From Micromonospora sp. CCTCC AA 2012012 (GTDB lineage Bacteria; Actinomycetota; Actinomycetes; Mycobacteriales; Micromonosporaceae), in NCBI RefSeq assembly GCF_040499845.1, contig NZ_CP159342.1, positions 2,232,001 to 2,296,000 on the forward strand: a stretch of DNA of 64,000 nucleotides. The letters are read 5' to 3'. The notes beneath the pieces are model-generated. The model had not been told where the DNA came from. It saw nothing but the letters and a program-made list of their open reading frames with translations, and made no database searches. Positions 8,266-16,890 of this stretch are shown in pieces. Numbering within the stretch: the first letter of the stretch is position 1; each line of letters starts with the position of its first letter. Made by a program: the position numbers and the translations under genes.

Positions 8266-9492
8266 ACCGTCCAGCAACCGGTTGACCGGTAGGTACGCCT
8301 GCTCGTACGGGTGGGCACCGGCCACCTCGTCGTCGTAGTCCACCCCGAGTCCCGGCTCGTCGCCCGGGATCAGCAGACCGTCAACGAACCGGTACGTCGG
8401 CCGGAACACCTCGTCGGTGCGACGGTCGTGCCGCATGTACTCCTGGATGCCGAAGTTGTGCAGCGCGATGCCCAGGTGCAGCGCCGCCGCGAGCCCGACC
8501 GGGGAGACGTCGGTCGGACCGTGCACGCCTGACTTGATCTGGTAGACCGCCGCGTAGTCCATGATCCGGCGCAGCCCGGTCACTCCCCCGGCGTGCGTGA
8601 TCGGGGAGCGGACGTAGTCGATGAGCTGGTTCTCGATCAGTTTCCGGTAGTCCCAGATGGTGTTGAAGACCTCGCCGATCGCCAACGGTGTGGTGGTGTG
8701 CTGGCGGACCAGGCGCAGCGCGTCCTGGTTCTCCGCAGGGGTGACGTCCTCCAGCCAGAACAGGTCGTACGGTTCGAGGGACCGGCCCAGCTTCGCCGCC
8801 TGGATCGGGGTGAGCCGGTGGTGTGCGTCGTGCAGCAGCGGCAGTTCCGGCCCGAACTCGTTGCGGACCGCCTCGAAGACCGCGGGGGCGTGCCGCAGGT
8901 AGGCCCGGGTGTCCCACTGCTCCTCGACAGGCAGCGCGCCGCGCCGGGCCGGCTCGTGGTCGTACCGGGTGGACTCCCCCGCCCCCCTCGCCGCGTTGGC
9001 GCTGGACGCGACGCCGTAGACGGAGTCGAGGCCGGGGATGCCGGTCTGGATCCGGATCGCCCGGTAGCCCTCGGCCAGGTGGGCGCGGACGGAGTCGAAC
9101 AGCTCCGGCAGCTCCTTGCCCGAGGCGTGACCGTAGGCCAGGCAGCCGGTCCGGCTCTTGCCGCCGAGCAACTGGTAGAGCGGCAGCCCGGCGGTCTTCG
9201 CCTTGATGTCCCACAGCGCGGTGTCGACGGCGGCGATGGCCGCCATGGTGATCGGGCCCCGACGCCAGTACGCCCCCCGGTACAGGTACTGCCAGGTGTC
9301 CTCGACCCGCTGCTCGTCCCGGCCGATCAGCAGCGGGACGACGTGCTCGGTCAGGTAGGCGGCGACGGCGAGCTCGCGGCCGTTGACGGTGGCGTCGCCG
9401 AGCCCGGTGACGCCGTCGGAGGTGGTGATCCGCAAGGTGACGAAGTTCCGGCCGGGGCTGGCGACGAGTACCTCGGCGAAGGCGATGGTCAT
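8248..9492 (-). CDS. manD: D-mannonate dehydratase, enolase superfamily (ManD/RspA type)
   Basis: The 414-residue enzyme probably dehydrates D-mannonate to 2-keto-3-deoxy-D-gluconate in the cytosol. It is an enolase-superfamily barrel. It has a capping-domain start ([10 protein letters not shown]...[21 protein letters not shown]), the metal-binding strand [11 protein letters not shown] with Asp and the catalytic His near residues 210-220, FWLEDVTP (second acidic ligand), [10 protein letters not shown] (third ligand), and [12 protein letters not shown]. These match the ManD subgroup rather than mandelate racemases. The ATG follows AGGA, which overlaps the preceding TAG stop, 8 bases away. It is the last gene of the uxaC operon. 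Some ManD-family members act slowly or on gluconate, so specificity is inferred from the uxaC and uxuB neighbours. Confidence 0.87.
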   Translation of the reverse strand: MTIAFAEVLVASPGRNFVTLRITTSDGVTGLGDATVNGRELAVAAYLTEHVVPLLIGRDEQRVEDTWQYLYRGAYWRRGPITMAAIAAVDTALWDIKAKTAGLPLYQLLGGKSRTGCLAYGHASGKELPELFDSVRAHLAEGYRAIRIQTGIPGLDSVYGVASSANAARGAGESTRYDHEPARRGALPVEEQWDTRAYLRHAPAVFEAVRNEFGPELPLLHDAHHRLTPIQAAKLGRSLEPYDLFWLEDVTPAENQDALRLVRQHTTTPLAIGEVFNTIWDYRKLIENQLIDYVRSPITHAGGVTGLRRIMDYAAVYQIKSGVHGPTDVSPVGLAAALHLGIALHNFGIQEYMRHDRRTDEVFRPTYRFVDGLLIPGDEPGLGVDYDDEVAGAHPYEQAYLPVNRLLDGSLHDW

Positions 9493-9502
9493 GATGGTCG
9501 TC

Positions 9503-10831
9503 CTATCGGTGGCGGCGGTGGTGGCGTACGGCGTCGACGAAGGTCCGGTCGTCGGCGAGAGCCGGTGAGAGCGCGGCGACGTGGGCGGCGGTGTCCCGGC
9601 CGGCACCCGGCGATGGCGCGGTGCCGGGCCGCGCCCCCTCCGGGGTACGGGTGAAGTCGATCCAGGCCGCGACGATGTGGGCGGCGGTCTCCGCCGGCAG
9701 GCCGGCCCGACGGCGCAGCAGCGCCGGTTCGGCCACCCGCAGCCGCAGCTTGTGCAGGCCGTCCTCGGCGATCTGGGACAGCTGGTGGGCGATCGCCGTG
9801 TTGCCGAACCGGACCATGAGGTCCTGTCGGTATGCCGTCGCGTCACCGGCGGCGCCGTCGAGCAGCGGCTCGACCTCGTCCCACCAGCACCGGGTCAGCT
9901 CCGCCAGGCGCGGGTCCGCGATCGCCTGCGCCACCGTCCGGTGTCCGGCCGCCATCCCTGTGTACGCCAGCAGTGAGTGGGCGCCGTTGAGCAGCCAGAG
10001 CTTTCGCCGTTCCCATGGTTCGAGCGTGGTGACGAAGCGCGCCCCCGCGCGTTCCCAGGCGGGACGGCCGGCCGGGAAGTCGCCGGCGAGCACCCAGTCG
10101 CGGAACGGTTCGGTGACCACCGGCGAGCGGTCGGCGAATCCGGTCGCGGCGCGGACGGCCACCCGGTCCGCCTCCGTGGTGCGGGGGGTGATGCGGTCGA
10201 CGCTGGTGTCCACGAAGGTGACCGAGGACTCGATCCACTCCGTCAGCCGGGCGTGCCGCGTTCCCGGCAGCGACGCGGAGAGCGTCAGCAGCGAGCGGCG
10301 CAGCGCCCGGCCGTTGGCGGTGACGTTGTCGCACGGGACGATCGCCAGCGGGCCGGCGTCGGCGCGGAGCCGTTCCCGCAGGCCGAGCAGAAGGCGGCCC
10401 GGGGTGGTGGCGGGTCCGGGCCCGCCGTCGGGCGCGGCGAGCGCGGCCCGGTCGGCGGCGACCGCCGGCCGGTCGAGATCCAGCTCGCCGCCGGCGCCCA
10501 GCTGGTATCCCGCCTCCGTCACGGTCAGCGTCACCACGCCGGTCCGCGGGTCGGCCATGGCCGACCGGAAGACGTCCAGGTCCGCGCCGTCGTACGCGCC
10601 CGCCATCGCGGTGACCAGGGTGTAGCGGTCGCCCCGTTCGCTCCGCTCGACGAGCGTGTAGCGGCAGCCCTGCGCCCGCAGCGCGTGGGCCGCGTCCGGG
10701 CGTCGTCCGGTGAAGGCGGTGACCGACCAGTCCTCCGCGTCGTCCGGACCCGCCGCCGCCCCGGTCCACCAGCACTGGTGGGCGCGATGGAAGTTGCCGA
10801 GTCCGAGATGCACGACCCGCCGTACGGTCAT
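9503..10831 (-). CDS. uxuB: D-mannonate oxidoreductase (fructuronate reductase), mannitol dehydrogenase family
   Basis: The 442-residue polyol-specific long-chain dehydrogenase begins [17 protein letters not shown], the Rossmann dinucleotide site of the mannitol dehydrogenase family. [11 protein letters not shown] and the [14 protein letters not shown] block follow, and the C-terminal domain carries [16 protein letters not shown] with the conserved catalytic Lys plus Asn/His region. Mannitol and arabitol dehydrogenases share the fold, but placement between uxaC (ATGA overlap) and manD argues for reduction of fructuronate to mannonate with NADH. The start gives normal family length and discards a long spurious upstream extension. 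The gene symbol rests on context. Confidence 0.85.
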   Translation of the reverse strand: MTVRRVVHLGLGNFHRAHQCWWTGAAAGPDDAEDWSVTAFTGRRPDAAHALRAQGCRYTLVERSERGDRYTLVTAMAGAYDGADLDVFRSAMADPRTGVVTLTVTEAGYQLGAGGELDLDRPAVAADRAALAAPDGGPGPATTPGRLLLGLRERLRADAGPLAIVPCDNVTANGRALRRSLLTLSASLPGTRHARLTEWIESSVTFVDTSVDRITPRTTEADRVAVRAATGFADRSPVVTEPFRDWVLAGDFPAGRPAWERAGARFVTTLEPWERRKLWLLNGAHSLLAYTGMAAGHRTVAQAIADPRLAELTRCWWDEVEPLLDGAAGDATAYRQDLMVRFGNTAIAHQLSQIAEDGLHKLRLRVAEPALLRRRAGLPAETAAHIVAAWIDFTRTPEGARPGTAPSPGAGRDTAAHVAALSPALADDRTFVDAVRHHRRHR

Positions 10832-12288
10832 GCGCCGGGCCTGCGGGGAAGCTTGAACACGCGGCGGGGTGCGGCGTCGACCAGGTCGACGATGATCCCG
10901 GCGGCCTGCGACTGCGTGATGCGGTGTTCGGTGACCAGCCGGGCGAGGACGGCCGCCTCCACCCGTCGGGCCGCGTCGTGGCGCACCGGGATGGACAGGA
11001 ACGCCCGGGTGTCGTCGACGAACCCCGACGAGCGGGTGAAACCGGCCGTCTCGGTGACCGCCTCGCGGAACCTGCGGATCGCGTACGGGCTGTCCAGGAA
11101 CCACCAGGGCGCACCGAGGTACACCGACGGGTAGAAGCCGGCGAGCGGCGCCAGCTCCCGGGAGAACGTCGTCTCGTCGGTGGTGAACAGGACGAGGTGG
11201 AACCCGGGTTCGGTGCCGAACCGGGACAGCAGGGGCCGCAGCGCCCTGGTGAAGTCGGTCCGGACCGGGATGTCGTGTCCGGTGTCCGGTCCGTACGCGG
11301 CGAAGGTCGCCGGGTGGTGGTTGCGGTGGATGCCGGGATGGAGGGTCATCACCAGGCCGTCGTCGACCGACATCCGCGCCATCTCCACGAGCATGTGCTG
11401 TTCGAAGGCCGCCACGTCGGCCGGGTCGCGCTCGGCGACCTCGGCGACGCGCAGCCGGTCGAAGAGTTCCCGCGCCCGCGCCGGCTCCAGGTCCAGCGTC
11501 TCGGGCGTGGCGACACCGTGGTCGGCGGAGACCGCGCCGTGCGCGACGAAGTGCGCCCGCCGGTTGGCCAGGGCGGTGAGGTAGCCGGCGTACCCGGTGT
11601 GCCCCTCACCGGCGACGGCGATCAGCTCGTCGACGGCCGCCGACCAGTCGGGGGTGCCGGCCGCCAGGTAGCGGTCCGGCCGGAAGGTCGGGATCACCCG
11701 GCCGCCGAGCGGCGCCCCGGGGCCGCCGGCGCCGTCCTCGGCCGCGGCGAGTCGGGCGTGGGTGTCGAGTGGATCGAGGGGGTCGTCCGTCGTCGCCAGC
11801 ACGTCGATCCCGAAGCGACGGAAGAGGCTGCGGGGCCGGTGGTCCGGGTCCGCCAACACCTCGGCGATCTCGTCGAAGAGCGCGTCGGCGTGCTTCTCCG
11901 ACGGCTGTCCCACACCGAGGACGTGGTGCAGCTCGCAGGCGATCCAGTAGCCGGAGGCGGTGCCGGCGAAGGCGGGCCAGCCCGCGCAGAAGGCCCGCCA
12001 GACGTCCCGTGGGGAGGTGTCCGCCGACAGCCGCAATCGGTCCATCGCGACCCCGTTGGCGTGCAACAGCCGGGTGACGTAGTGGTCGGGCGTGACGAGC
12101 AGCGTCGCGGCGTCCGTGAAGGGAACATCGTCGGCGAGCAGCCGCGGATCCACATGGCCGTGTGGCGACAGGATCGGTGCGTTCTCCACCAGCGCGAACA
12201 GCTCCCGGGCCACGGCCCGGGTGGCCGGGTCAGCCGGGAACAACCGATCCGGGTCGGCAATCGCGGGCAGGTCGTGGTGCGTCGTCAC
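10828..12288 (-). CDS. uxaC: Glucuronate isomerase
   Basis: The 486-residue enzyme interconverts D-glucuronate and D-fructuronate (or galacturonate and tagaturonate), the first step of hexuronate breakdown. Supporting motifs are ILSPHGHVDPRLLADD near residue 40 with metal-site His residues, DVLATTDDPLDPL, VIPTFRPDRYL, MTLHPGIHRNHH, FHLVLFTTDETTFSRELAPLAGFYPSVYLGAPWWFLDSP, and GFVDDTRAFLSIPVRHD. All are typical of UxaC, with length near 470-490. The GTG start was chosen because GGAGGA lies 9 bases before it; longer starts would run into the operator region. It heads the uxaC-uxuB-manD operon, controlled by the operator at 12351-12375. It is divergent from the xylanase gene, consistent with using glucuronoxylan side-chain acids. 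Confidence 0.93.
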   Translation of the reverse strand: MTTHHDLPAIADPDRLFPADPATRAVARELFALVENAPILSPHGHVDPRLLADDVPFTDAATLLVTPDHYVTRLLHANGVAMDRLRLSADTSPRDVWRAFCAGWPAFAGTASGYWIACELHHVLGVGQPSEKHADALFDEIAEVLADPDHRPRSLFRRFGIDVLATTDDPLDPLDTHARLAAAEDGAGGPGAPLGGRVIPTFRPDRYLAAGTPDWSAAVDELIAVAGEGHTGYAGYLTALANRRAHFVAHGAVSADHGVATPETLDLEPARARELFDRLRVAEVAERDPADVAAFEQHMLVEMARMSVDDGLVMTLHPGIHRNHHPATFAAYGPDTGHDIPVRTDFTRALRPLLSRFGTEPGFHLVLFTTDETTFSRELAPLAGFYPSVYLGAPWWFLDSPYAIRRFREAVTETAGFTRSSGFVDDTRAFLSIPVRHDAARRVEAAVLARLVTEHRITQSQAAGIIVDLVDAAPRRVFKLPRRPGA

Positions 12289-12350
12289 AGCGTTGTTCCT
12301 CCCGCAGGGATGTGCTACCCACGCGAAGCTAGTGGCGTCGCGGACGGCGA

Positions 12351-12422
12351 GGCAACCGTTTGCCATCGTTTGCCAAACTCGCCGGGACGGCCACCGGACA
12401 TCGATGGCAAACGCGGTGGCAA
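12351..12422. promoter_or_regulatory. LacI-type operator cluster upstream of uxaC
   Basis: GGCAACCGTTTGCC at 12351-12364 is a near-copy of the operator at 7123-7138 (arms GGCAA/TTGCC, four-base centre). A third TTGCCA at 12370-12375 again starts 10 bases after the second arm. Two more direct half-sites TGGCAA occur at 12405-12410 and 12417-12422. The cluster sits between the divergent uxaC and GH10 genes, closer to uxaC, so the LacI protein encoded at 7168 may bind both places cooperatively. Confidence 0.7.
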
Positions 12423-12472
12423 ACCCGCACACCTTCTTGCCGGGGTACCGGGCCGGTGTTTGACTGTCGCCC

Positions 12473-12488
12473 CAGAAACCGGTTTCTG
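12473..12488. promoter_or_regulatory. Perfect 16-bp palindrome upstream of the xylanase gene
   Basis: CAGAAACCGGTTTCTG reads identically on both strands and ends about 30 bases before the xylanase ATG. Its CG-centred dyad form is that of a LacI-family operator. It differs from the TGGCAA/TTGCCA and GGGAGCGCTCCC classes, so a separate regulator, possibly the LacI protein encoded immediately downstream of the xylanase, may bind it. No second copy was seen by eye. Confidence 0.55.
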
Positions 12489-12519
12489 ATCCATGGAAGC
12501 CCGGGAATCGGAGGAATCG

Positions 12520-14193
12520 ATGTCCTTAATTCGGAGAAGGATCCCCGCAGCAGGGGTCCTCGTTCTGGCGATGGCGCTGGCCGGACCCGCGGTGGCGGCC
12601 CATGCCGAGACGACCGCCGAGAGCGTCGTCGTCAACGACACGTTCGAAACCGGCAGCACGGCGGGCTGGGCTCCCGCCGCGGGCGCCGAGACCATCGCGG
12701 TCAGCGCGGCCCAGGCGCGTACCGGCACGAAGAGCCTGCTGGTCACCGGCCGCACCGCCACCTACATGGGCGCCTCGCGCACCCTCACCGACGCCGTCAA
12801 GCCCGGCGAGCGCTACCGCCTCTCGGTCTGGCTGCGGCTGGCCGCCGGCGAGGGCTCCGGCCGCCTCAACACCACCTCGATCACCGACGGCACGCAGTAC
12901 GCCAGCCTCGGCGCGGCGTCGGTGACCGACGCCGGCTGGACCGAGATCGCCGCGACGATCACGCTCCCGCCGTCCTTCACGAGCTACCGCTTCAAGATCG
13001 AGGGTGACGCGGGGCTCGACTACCACGTCGACGACGTGACGCTGACGCAGCTGCCGCCGCCGCCTCCGGTGCAGCAGGACATCCCGAGCCTCAAGGACGT
13101 CTACCAGGGCAAGTTCCTCATCGGTGCCGCGGTCAAGACGCCCCACCTCACCGGGCCGGTGTCCGAACTGCTCGGCAAGCACTTCAACTCGATCACCGCC
13201 GAGTACCAGATGAAGTGGTCCAACGTCGAGCCCACCGAGGGCAAGTACAGCTGGGCCGACTCCGACCGCCTGGTCGCGTACGCCAAGGCCAACGGCATGA
13301 TGGTGCGTGGCCACACCTTCGTCTGGCACCAGGGCGTGCCCGGCTGGCTCTTCAACCACCCGGTGACCGGCGCACCGCTCACCAACAGCCCGGCGGACCA
13401 GCAGATCCTGCTGAACCGCATGAAGACCCACATCACGACGGTCATGCAGCGCTACGGCGACGACATCCCGGTCTGGGACATCGTCAACGAAGCCATCGAC
13501 ACCAAGCAGGCCGACGGCTACCGCCACTCCCGCTGGTACGAGATCCTCGGCCCCGACTACATCGCGAAGGCGTTCGAGTACGCCCATGCCGCCGTGCCCA
13601 CGGCGAAGCTCTACTACAACGACTACGAGACCGAGTTCACCTTCAAGGCCGTCCCGGTCTACAACATGCTCAAGGACCTGATCGCCCGCGGGGTTCCGGT
13701 GAGCGGCATCGGCCACCAGATGCACCTGACGATGTTCAACCCCACCCCGAAGCAGGTCGACGACGCCCTCAACCTGTTCGCCACCCTGGGCATCGACCAG
13801 GCCATCACCGAACTCGACGTGGGCGTGAGCTCCCGTGACCTGGCGCTGCCGACGGTGAGCGACGATCTGCTCGTCCAGCAGGGCTACTACTACAAGCGGC
13901 TGTACGAGGTCTTCTCCGCGCACGCCGACGACCTGGTGTCGGTCACGACGTGGGGCATCTACGACGCCCAGACCTGGCTGCGCGGCTGGCCGATGAAGCG
14001 GGCCGAGGCGCCGCGGTTCTTCGACGACGACCTGCAGGCCAAGCCGGCGTACTGGGGCGTCGTGGATCCCACCCGGCTCCCCAAGGAGCCCAAGATCACC
14101 ATGTGGGACCAGTGCAAGAACGGCGGCTGGGTGTACTTCGTCGAGAAGTACACCAACGAGGGCGAGTGCGTCGCGGCGAACGCGCCGCGCTGA
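12520..14193 (+). CDS. Secreted GH10 endo-beta-1,4-xylanase with N-terminal carbohydrate-binding module
   Basis: The 557-residue product has a signal peptide (about 1-32: RRR, then AGVLVLAMALAGPAVAAHA). Next is a CBM4/9- or CBM22-like beta-sandwich (about 38-175) opening NDTFETGSTAGW and closing with DYHVDDVTL. A Pro/Gln linker leads to a GH10 barrel from about 185. Hallmarks are FNSITAEYQMKW, RGHTFVWHQGVPGW, acid/base Glu in WDIVNEAID (about residue 324) and nucleophile Glu in AITELDVG (about 431). A roughly 30-residue C-terminal tail with two Cys follows. The start was chosen for GGAGG five bases upstream. It hydrolyses xylan outside the cell. A perfect palindrome upstream and a strong terminator downstream indicate a single-gene unit. 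Confidence 0.95.
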   Translation: MSLIRRRIPAAGVLVLAMALAGPAVAAHAETTAESVVVNDTFETGSTAGWAPAAGAETIAVSAAQARTGTKSLLVTGRTATYMGASRTLTDAVKPGERYRLSVWLRLAAGEGSGRLNTTSITDGTQYASLGAASVTDAGWTEIAATITLPPSFTSYRFKIEGDAGLDYHVDDVTLTQLPPPPPVQQDIPSLKDVYQGKFLIGAAVKTPHLTGPVSELLGKHFNSITAEYQMKWSNVEPTEGKYSWADSDRLVAYAKANGMMVRGHTFVWHQGVPGWLFNHPVTGAPLTNSPADQQILLNRMKTHITTVMQRYGDDIPVWDIVNEAIDTKQADGYRHSRWYEILGPDYIAKAFEYAHAAVPTAKLYYNDYETEFTFKAVPVYNMLKDLIARGVPVSGIGHQMHLTMFNPTPKQVDDALNLFATLGIDQAITELDVGVSSRDLALPTVSDDLLVQQGYYYKRLYEVFSAHADDLVSVTTWGIYDAQTWLRGWPMKRAEAPRFFDDDLQAKPAYWGVVDPTRLPKEPKITMWDQCKNGGWVYFVEKYTNEGECVAANAPR

Positions 14194-14217
14194 CCCGCGT
14201 ACGTGGTGACGGACCGG

Positions 14218-14243
14218 CCGCCGGGGAGCCCGCTCCCCGGCGG
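14218..14243 (+). terminator. Intrinsic-type terminator after the xylanase gene
   Basis: CCGCCGGGGAG (14218-14228) and CTCCCCGGCGG (14233-14243) form a perfect 11-bp stem with a four-base CCCG loop, 24 bases after the xylanase stop. There is no strong U-run, as is common in high-GC actinomycetes. Confidence 0.75.
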
Positions 14244-14368
14244 TCGGCTCGTCCCCGTCGCCGGGTGCGTCACTACGATGGACGACGCCGGCCCCGAAGG
14301 CCGGCCCGTCCCGCGGCCCCGGCTCGCCCGTCCGAGGAGATGCCATCGACACCTCCCGCACACCCGCG

Positions 14369-15409
14369 GTGTCCAGCCCGTCGGGCCACCGTGGGCCCCC
14401 GTCGCGCCGACGCCAGAGCGGTCGGGCGACGATCGGCGCGGTGGCGCAGGCCGCCGGCGTCTCCCGGGCGACGGTCTCCCGGGTGATGAACGGACTGCCC
14501 ACCGTCGACCCGGAGCTGGTCGAGCGGGTCCGGGCCGCGGCCGCCGCGCTCGGGTACGAGCCCGACGGCACCGCCCAGAGCCTCGCGCTGGGCCGCACCG
14601 GCGTGGTCGGGATCATCGTGCCCGACCTGGGCAACCCGGTGTTCCAGGCGGTGCTGCGAGGGTTGAGTTCGGCGGCCGGGGACCGGGACTACCGGGTGCT
14701 CATCGCCGACAGCCACGAACGGGCCGAGGAGGAGCCCATCCTCGCCCGGGAGATCCGGCGTCGCTCCGACGGCCTGGTGCTCTGCGCGCCCCGGATGCCC
14801 GACGAGGTGCTCCGGCAGGTGGCCACCGTGCGTACCCCGGTCGTGCTGCTCAACCGGCGGCTCGACGGGCTGGGTGTCCCCACCGTGTCGGTCGACCACG
14901 CGCACGGCATGCGCGCGATCGCCGGGCACCTCGCCGGGCTCGGCCACCGCCGCGTCGCCTACCTGAGCGGACCGGCGAACAGCGCGGCGAACCGGGTGCG
15001 GCTCGCGACGCTACGGACCGCCGGCACGGGACGCTTCGCGCTGCACCAGGTCGCGGGCGGCGCCCACTTCGAGGACGGTCACGACGCCGTGGAGCGCATC
15101 CTCGCCACCGGCGCCACCGCCGTCGTCGGCTACAACGACCTGGTCGCGTACGGCGCCCTCGCGCGCCTGGCCGAACTCGGCAGGTCCGTGCCGGGCGAGG
15201 TCAGCGTCACCGGCTTCGACGACATCCCCTTCGCCCGGTACGCGAACCCGTCGCTCACGACGGTGGCCATCCCGTTGGAGGAGCTGGGGCGTCAGGCCTG
15301 GAACCGACTGTGGGCGCACCTCGCGGGCGAGGAGCCGTCGCCGGACGTCCAGTTCGCCCCGGAGCTCGTGGTCCGGCACAGCACCGGACCGGCGCCGGTC
15401 GCGCGGTGA
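14369..15409 (+). CDS. LacI-family transcriptional regulator
   Basis: The 346-residue regulator begins with a Ser/Pro/Arg-rich tail of about 20 residues, followed by helix-turn-helix TIGAVAQAAGVSRATVSRVMNGLPTVD and hinge GTAQSLALGRTG. A type I sugar-binding effector domain (VVGIIVPDLGNPVFQAVLRGL, GLVLCAPRMP, VTGFDDIPFARYANPSLTTV) completes it. The first in-frame canonical start is GTG at 14369, which lacks a ribosome site. A good GAGGAG lies at 14334-14339, five bases before an in-frame ATC, so the true start may be a rare codon there. The neighbouring xylanase gene and its palindromic operator suggest a role in xylan or cellulose response. The effector is unknown. Confidence 0.88.
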   Translation: MSSPSGHRGPPSRRRQSGRATIGAVAQAAGVSRATVSRVMNGLPTVDPELVERVRAAAAALGYEPDGTAQSLALGRTGVVGIIVPDLGNPVFQAVLRGLSSAAGDRDYRVLIADSHERAEEEPILAREIRRRSDGLVLCAPRMPDEVLRQVATVRTPVVLLNRRLDGLGVPTVSVDHAHGMRAIAGHLAGLGHRRVAYLSGPANSAANRVRLATLRTAGTGRFALHQVAGGAHFEDGHDAVERILATGATAVVGYNDLVAYGALARLAELGRSVPGEVSVTGFDDIPFARYANPSLTTVAIPLEELGRQAWNRLWAHLAGEEPSPDVQFAPELVVRHSTGPAPVAR

Positions 15410-15465
15410 CGCCGGTCGGGCGGACGACCGCCCGGGTCGCAGCCGGGCTAAGCTGTGCCGCAGTT

Positions 15466-15479
15466 ACGGAGCGCTACCC
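15466..15479. promoter_or_regulatory. Possible CelR-like site upstream of the CelR-like gene
   Basis: ACGGAGCGCTACCC matches 10 of 14 positions of the actinomycete cellulase operator TGGGAGCGCTCCCA and keeps the central GAGCGCT core. It lies just upstream of the CelR-like regulator, so autoregulation is possible. The match is imperfect. Confidence 0.4.
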
Positions 15480-15530
15480 TGAGCGATGCAGTGGCTCGGC
15501 GCGGAGCCTCAGAGAGGTGCCAACGGTTCT

Positions 15531-16556
15531 ATGGACACGCCCCCGCCGAGACGGCCCACGCTCGCCGAGGTCGCCGAACGCGCCGGCGTGTCCCGTTCCG
15601 CGGCGTCCCGGGTCATCAACAACGCCCAGTACGTCAGCGGCGCCAAACGCAAGGCCGTCGAGCGCGCCGTCCGCGAGCTGGGGTACGTACCCAACCCGAC
15701 CGCTCGCGCGCTGGTCACCCGCCAGGTCGGCGCGGTGGTCCTGGCGGTGTCCCACGACGATCCGGCGGCCCTCGCCGACCCCTTCTACGTGCAGGTCATG
15801 GTGGGGGTCAGCGCCGCCCTGTCAAAGTCCGAGTTCGAACTGATGCTCGTGCTCGCCGACTCGCAGCAGGGACAGCAGCGGTTGCAGCGGGTGCTGCGCT
15901 CCGGCCGGGCGGACGGCGTCATGATCGTGGCGGTGCGCGGCGACGACCTGCTCGGCCGGCTCAGCGGCGCCACCGCCGTCCCGGTCGTCTACTGCGGACG
16001 GCCCCTCGGCGCCGAGCCACGCTGGTACGTCGACGCCGACAACCGGGGTGGTGCCCGGCTGGCGACCGAGCACCTCATCGGGACCGGCCGCCGTCATGTC
16101 GCCGCCATCATCGGCCCGTTGGACACCGAGGTGGCGGTCGTGCGGCACAGCGGTTTCCGGGAGGCAATGGCGGTCGCCGGGCTCGACCCCGGCATGGTGG
16201 AGGCGGGCGACTTCAGCGAGGAGAGCGGCGCCGCGGCGATGACCCGGCTGCTCGCCGCGCACCCCCTCATCGACGGGGTCTTCGCCGCCTCGGACAACAT
16301 GGCCGCCGGAGCCTTGCGCGCCCTCCGGGCGCACGGCCGGTCGGTACCCGGTGACGTGGCCGTCGTCGGGTTCGACGACCTGATGATCTCCCGGCACACC
16401 GACCCCACGCTGACCACCGTGCACCAGCCGATCCGGCAACTGGGCCACGAGATGGCGCGGATGCTGCTCGCCGTCATCGACGGTGACGATCCCAGCCCGC
16501 TCATCCTGCCCACGCGTCTGGTGGTCCGCGACTCCGCGCCGGCCACGGCGCACTGA
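15531..16556 (+). CDS. CelR-like LacI-family regulator of cellulase/glycosidase genes
   Basis: The product is about 341 residues from the chosen ATG. The helix-turn-helix RPTLAEVAERAGVSRSAASRVINNAQYVS and hinge GYVPNPTARALVTRQ precede a sugar-binding domain with features I recognise from Thermobifida CelR: DPFYVQVMVGVSAALS, VPVVYCGRPLG, YVDADNRGGARLATEHLI, and VVGFDDLMISRHTDPTLTTVHQP. CelR proteins repress cellulase genes at TGGGAGCGCTCCCA and release with cellobiose. Close matches to that site follow at 16607 and 16728 and precede the GH6 gene at 57219. An upstream ATG at 15486 is in frame, but neither start has a well-spaced ribosome site. Target assignment is inference. Confidence 0.88.
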   Translation: MDTPPPRRPTLAEVAERAGVSRSAASRVINNAQYVSGAKRKAVERAVRELGYVPNPTARALVTRQVGAVVLAVSHDDPAALADPFYVQVMVGVSAALSKSEFELMLVLADSQQGQQRLQRVLRSGRADGVMIVAVRGDDLLGRLSGATAVPVVYCGRPLGAEPRWYVDADNRGGARLATEHLIGTGRRHVAAIIGPLDTEVAVVRHSGFREAMAVAGLDPGMVEAGDFSEESGAAAMTRLLAAHPLIDGVFAASDNMAAGALRALRAHGRSVPGDVAVVGFDDLMISRHTDPTLTTVHQPIRQLGHEMARMLLAVIDGDDPSPLILPTRLVVRDSAPATAH

Positions 16557-16606
16557 CCGGCCGCACCACGACCCCTCCCGGAACCTCGTTTTCGGCTGGC
16601 CAACTC

Positions 16607-16620
16607 TGGGAGCGGTTCCA
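16607..16620. promoter_or_regulatory. CelR-type operator 1 upstream of malectin-domain glycosidase
   Basis: TGGGAGCGGTTCCA matches 12 of 14 positions of TGGGAGCGCTCCCA. Both this site and the one at 16728 are followed by GTTT. It lies between the CelR-like gene and the first malectin-domain glycosidase gene. Confidence 0.65.
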
Positions 16621-16727
16621 GTTTGGCCCTGCCGAAGCCCAGCTCCCAGCAGCGCAGCCGCGCGAGCCAGGAGCGGAACGGCAGCTCGCGGCGCGGACCG
16701 GTCGACCGCTCGACGTGCTGAGAATTC

Positions 16728-16741
16728 TGGAAGCGCTCCCA
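16728..16741. promoter_or_regulatory. CelR-type operator 2 upstream of malectin-domain glycosidase
   Basis: TGGAAGCGCTCCCA differs at one position from TGGGAGCGCTCCCA and lies about 150 bases before the glycosidase start. Two sites about 121 bases apart would allow looping or roadblock repression by a LacI-type protein. The rest of the 16557-16890 interval shows no gene. Confidence 0.75.
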
Positions 16742-16890
16742 GTTTTTCCTTGACTTGGCCCACACACATCGAAGAGTCTTGACGCGTCCCGATGCTCGGC
16801 TCTCGGCGGCACTCCACTCAGGCCGGTCCGGCGGCAGCGGGAACAACCGATACCACCACCCTGTCTTCCTCAGTGATCGGAGGCCCCGCC

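Noticed and set aside
14288..14306. GCCGGCC/GGCCGGC hairpin before the second LacI gene as a riboswitch or terminator
   Set aside because: Short seven-base arms in very GC-rich DNA occur often by chance; a stronger terminator lies just upstream.
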